This document shows, in pieces, positions 44,691 through 64,000 of a DNA stretch of 64,000 nucleotides; position 1 is the first letter of the stretch, and every line of letters begins with the position of its first letter. The position numbers and the translations under genes are program-made. Source of the stretch: Harmothoe impar (lineage: Eukaryota > Annelida > Polychaeta > Phyllodocida > Polynoidae); assembly GCA_947462335.1 (NCBI GenBank), contig OX381721.1, positions 7,068,001 through 7,132,000 on the forward strand. Direction: 5' to 3'. The notes below the pieces were generated by a model that was not told where the DNA came from, searched no databases, and worked only from the letters and a program-made list of their open reading frames with translations.

Positions 44691-46251
44691 AAGATGGAAG
44701 AGAAACATGCCTTAGCCTACATACTGGCCTCAATGTACAGACTGTACAGAGTTTGAGATCTCACCAACTGCTTTCAGGGGTAATACGGATCCTACTGAAA
44801 GCTTGTTATTGGTTGGTGCTGTATGATACAATGTTTATGATTGGATGTCACCGGTCACATGATATGGATACATCATCCGATGGAAGAGACGCTCACAAAT
44901 TTCTTTCTGCGAAAAAATGCAAATGTAGTTTCTCCAGGGTTATGAAATATTGTATTATGTTAGAAAATACAGCTACCGGTATAGGTTTTGTGGTATTAAA
45001 TTCGTTAATCTGAATAGTCTGGAAAAGTCAAAAGTGGATATAGATATCTTACTCTTTTTTAAATGGGACTTTTTTTTTTCTCTTCATTTTGATCAGACAT
45101 AACTATAGAACATGACTTTGGTTTGGCTGCCTCTCACTTCTTAGCATACGACTAGCATTTTGACTCACTGTGTGTGTGGGGTTTTCTTTTGACTTTCATG
45201 TAAGCAAAAGAGTTTTGTAAAGATTCTTGTCATTATACCGGACATTGATAACAGCGATCATAACAAATCTTCCGAAAGTTCATCTTATTGACAGTCATAA
45301 AATAACACAGATCGGTTTAGGTGGATTTTGTTGTCTGGGTTTTGCCAGGAAACATTATTTTCATCCATAACAGTAACCGCTTCGCATCATCATCATCACT
45401 CGTATTTACATATTTGAACAATTTCCTAATCCTGGAAGAAAGAGTAATAAGAGCCAGACTGATATAATGCAGAAGGTGGCACTGTCTACTGTCCCAATAG
45501 AAGCATTGTACTTACAAAGAAGGATGTCTCACACACACCACACTAGAACTTGTTGTAGATAAAACCTTGCTTGCCTTTCACTATCCAGCTGACTATGGCC
45601 CTCCTCTATACCCTACTGTATCCTGCACATCAACAACGGGCCCTGGGATGTGGATACGAAAGCAGATTGTGTCGCTCAAAAATGACCGTGAAAATGGCAG
45701 TGAATAAACGGATGAAAAGTAGTAAAAGCAATAACATTGTATGATACATGGAAGCTAAAGTAACCTGGAGGATGAACCGAGTACTCATGCGGAGACGGAA
45801 GTGAACTGGAAATTCCCACTGTACACAAATACGCGATGACTTCGGGGGTAGTTGGTAATGGAGGGAAGGAGGGACCTGTAACCTAGCGCTAAACAACCAA
45901 TCACGCTTTCAATATCCACATCCCACAACCGAAACCAAAATCTGGCAGCCGCACATTTCCAGCTATGTCGCTACTTGACAAATCTTCTGTTGCCATGACA
46001 ACGTATTATTATTATTATCATTAAGAAAATATCAGTGTTTCTACGTTCTACATACAAAAAAGAGAAGGCAACCAAGAACCAGCAACTGACAATGATTTTT
46101 GTTCACAGTACAAGTACGTTACAAAACTCAACATTAACAACGAAACATACCATAAACCGTTGTTAACTTTTGTTTTTTTCTCCCCATGAACTAAGATGTT
46201 TGGTGGATTAAGTTAAACGTGGTGTGTAACCTCTTTCAATTGAAGACCCCT

Positions 46252-46257
46252 TTTATT
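46252..46257 (-). terminator. Candidate poly(A) signal of R3HDM
   Basis: AATAAA on the minus strand, about 480 nt after the stop codon. It is the plausible end of the R3HDM mRNA; other weaker signals cannot be excluded. Confidence 0.4.
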
Positions 46258-46734
46258 GATATCTTTTAATGCCTTAATAATGATTTCACAACGCGTCTTC
46301 TTAGATTTCCCATCCCCGCCCGTCTCCCTAGGTTTGTAGAAACTCCAATACAAAATGTCTGCACAATATCAGTCGAGAAACTCATTCCCTTTTTCTTCCC
46401 AATCTGTTTTTCTTGCAACTTCCGGTTTCCATGGCAACAATGAAAACTTTGTGTCGTCAAGCGATCATCGATGGCCCTTCTGACCCATCACAAGTGACCT
46501 ATGGATTGTGTGAGGACTTTGGTGCAGAGTCTTCTGCACTTGTACCCTTTATCAACACTGCTTCTCAACATTGCTCTTTGTCTGTCTTTATTATCTTCAT
46601 TGCCATCATCATCATCATCTTCATCATCATCAGTCAGTTTGAGTTCAATGTCCTCTCCTTTGTACTCCCTCCTGTTCTTGTCTATGTGTTTGTTAAATAA
46701 AATATGTAAAATTCCCTATAAAAATAGGTCTCTT

Positions 46735-62167
<15,433 letters not shown>

Positions 62168-62597
62168 CTGCAAAGATGGTAAACAGCTCTGATTAGATCC
62201 AGGTGACAATGGCAACTGTTGCCTATACATGTCAATACAGTAATTAGATATACATCATACCATCCTTAAAGGTATTACAACACAATCTAGCTAATTTTAG
62301 ATCGACCAACAAGTTCCCTTAATGACTCTTAGGGATATTAGCCTGATATTTATGGAACACAAAGAAAAGATAAAAAGCCTATGCCACAGGGTTTATTTGT
62401 CTTTTGGAGGGCATTCACATTTGAAATTCATATTTTTCTACAATTTTCCACACAGAAAAAAATCAGTTTCTCAAAAAAACAGTTTCTCAATGAGCATGCA
62501 GGCATGCATTTATATAATCATTAGGAACATGTTGAAAAGTTTCTTTTTTTACCCCCAGGTTCCGTATGCATAGATATTGTTGAATACCTTTAGTTAA

Positions 62598-62800
62598 TTA
62601 ACTCTTCACGATGTATGAATGCAACCCTGGTGGCTCTCTTGTCTGTATTCATGCATCATGCCGATCTCGAGAGTTGGCATGATGCTTGAATGAATGTAAC
62701 CGTGGCAAGTAACTTGACAAGTTACTCACACAAGGCTGCATTCCTACATCATGACGATAGCGGGTATGATGCATTAAAGCACTATGTGGCCTGACATGAG
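62598..62800. repeat. TTAA-type MITE, long form
   Basis: ttaattaactcttcacgatg, then tgaatgcaaccctgg and the inverse of it, and ends gcattaaagcactatgtggcc. Confidence 0.6.
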
Positions 62801-63021
62801 CTCTGGCCTGGATAGCGACCTTCCACCCCCACACTTCCTGCCCTTAGACTAGCAGTGTTATGCCACATATCTGTAGATGTAATAGCAGGCCGCAGCACGA
62901 CGTGAATGCCGCATAATGCTACCATTCAGCCGCACCACACCCCGCCTACAGTAACCAAGGGTCAGCCCAGCCACCGCCCACTGCCACTATTGTCCCTACC
63001 ATCGGTGCTGGACATATACAG

Positions 63022-63260
63022 CCATTTAAGGGCCACACAGTGCTTTAATGTACCGGGAGCTTTGTTGTAATTATGCATGCATACAGCCCTAGTGAGTCTA
63101 CTCGCCAGGGCTACATTCATGCATGTATGAGTGTATCAACCCTCTGGGGTCGGTATAATGCATGAATGCAGCCCCGGCGAGTTACTCGTCTGGGCTGCAT
63201 TCATGTATCGTGACAACACAGGGCATACTGCATTTAAACAGTATGCGACCCTTGCAGGGA
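63022..63260. repeat. TTAA-type MITE, long form
   Basis: catttaagggccacacagtg on the left and catttaaacagtatgcgacc on the right. Between are two copies of the hairpin gagttactcgtctgggctgc / ctactcgccagggctac. Confidence 0.65.
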
Positions 63261-64000
63261 TAGACATATATGCATCTATTTGGTCAGCGATATTTGTCAG
63301 TCTGAGCATCTCTTGTGTTCTTGGGGACAGTCATGCCCACACCCACAAATGCAAATGACCCCTATGCTGACTAATGCTGTCATATAGGGTCTAGTGTTAT
63401 TAAGAGTGAAAACCAGCCTAGAGCCTATCTATTTAGGGCTCAATGATATTAAGAGTCAATGCCCGCCTGCGAAAAGGGGACCAAGTGATACTATGGGTCA
63501 AGTCAGAAGAACCAAAGATGCAAAGAGTGAGACCTATTCACTTTCCTCTCTGCCATGCCCTCACTTAGGAAGGCTGTGAAAACTTCTCACGTTCTTTTGA
63601 TTTATTCCAATTTCTACGTGTATCTCTCCCATCTCTGAATCTCCCGTCTCCCCTGTGTTGTCTACATCTATCCCAGCCCCGTTAGTTCTCCTCCTACTCT
63701 GTTCCCAACATAAATCTTATCCAACATAAATCTTATCCAACAATCATGTCATCCATTTCCCCTCCCACCATCACCTTTATGTACTTTATATCCACCCTAC
63801 ACCCGCCCTCGCTACTCTCCCCCTTCAAACATTACCATATTCACAAACCTCCCCCTCTAGCCACCTTTCCCCCTCTCCTTTAGTTCCAAGCTCTCCCCCT
63901 CCAGGGTACCCCCCCCTCCTCCCACCTCGGGGGTATCACAGTGGGCCTGTAGACATGGTTAACCCTTTACGGACAGCATGATGCCTCAAGGCTTTATGTT

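Larger units (their letters stand above)
36087..46734. other. Gene-free stretch between the Gypsy element and R3HDM
   Basis: Up to 42830 it is the rest of duplication unit 2 with insertions (36282-36442, about 36786-37098, 37691-38128, 39430-40624, 40647-42543). 37080-37520 has scattered repeats of gtcgctat and ccaatggattagg. 42831-46250 is single-copy, holds one TTAA repeat (44460-44690), a CpG-rich patch (43795-44010) and short ORFs without recognisable homology. The last part is the R3HDM 3' UTR. Confidence 0.6.
62168..64000 (-). other. R3HDM intron or 5' region, rich in TTAA-family repeats
   Basis: No exon recognised. Copies of the CCCTTTAAGGGC repeat family lie at about 62598-62800, 63022-63260 and 63960 onward (cut by the window edge); 63590-63930 is a C/T-rich low-complexity tract. 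Confidence 0.6.

Overview
The window is animal nuclear DNA: AT-rich, intron-rich, with GT-AG introns and packed with DNA-transposon remnants. The two conserved single genes (extended synaptotagmin and an R3HDM/encore-type RNA-binding protein) are bilaterian families. The repeat types (Ty3/Gypsy element, non-LTR reverse transcriptase, TTAA-, TA- and hAT-type MITEs) suit a marine invertebrate. I cannot name the species or choose between a deuterostome and a lophotrochozoan.

Layout. 1-8.2 kb (+): the last exons and 3' UTR of an extended synaptotagmin (linker, C-terminal C2 domain, stop at 5939). 8.6-42.8 kb: one tandem segmental duplication. Unit 1 is about 8632-20559 and unit 2 about 20560-42830. 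Each carries one copy of a four-exon minus-strand gene for a protein made of two fused GNAT acetyltransferase-like domains. Copy B (22217-30109) is intact, 402 aa. Copy A (10450-15916) has an in-frame stop in exon 2. The units differ mainly by transposon insertions made after the duplication: a complete Ty3/Gypsy LTR element with an intact 1364-codon gag-pol (31018-36086), two large CCCAGC...GCTGGG elements, a 1.9-kb TTAA-flanked element and others in unit 2; a nested LINE ruin, a SINE and several MITEs in unit 1. For many of them the other unit keeps the empty site, so insertion points and target duplications can be read directly.

42.8-46.7 kb holds no recognisable gene, only a CpG-rich patch near 43.8-44.0 kb. 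46.7-62.2 kb (-): fifteen exons of an R3HDM1/2 (encore) orthologue with R3H and SUZ domains, glutamine-rich low-complexity exons and the conserved C-terminal domain; its 5' exons lie beyond the right edge. One of its 5' splice sites is the last unit of a 38-bp minisatellite, so the splice-site sequence is repeated about 15 times. 62.2-64 kb is intron or upstream sequence dense in one TTAA MITE family.

Functionally these are unrelated housekeeping genes: membrane-contact-site lipid transfer (E-Syt), a putative acetyltransferase-like enzyme pair, and an RNA-binding regulator. The most unusual material is the duplicated double-GNAT gene, the transposon record preserved by the two duplicate units, the splice-site minisatellite, and the CCCAGC-ended elements with ACGTT-like repetitive interiors.
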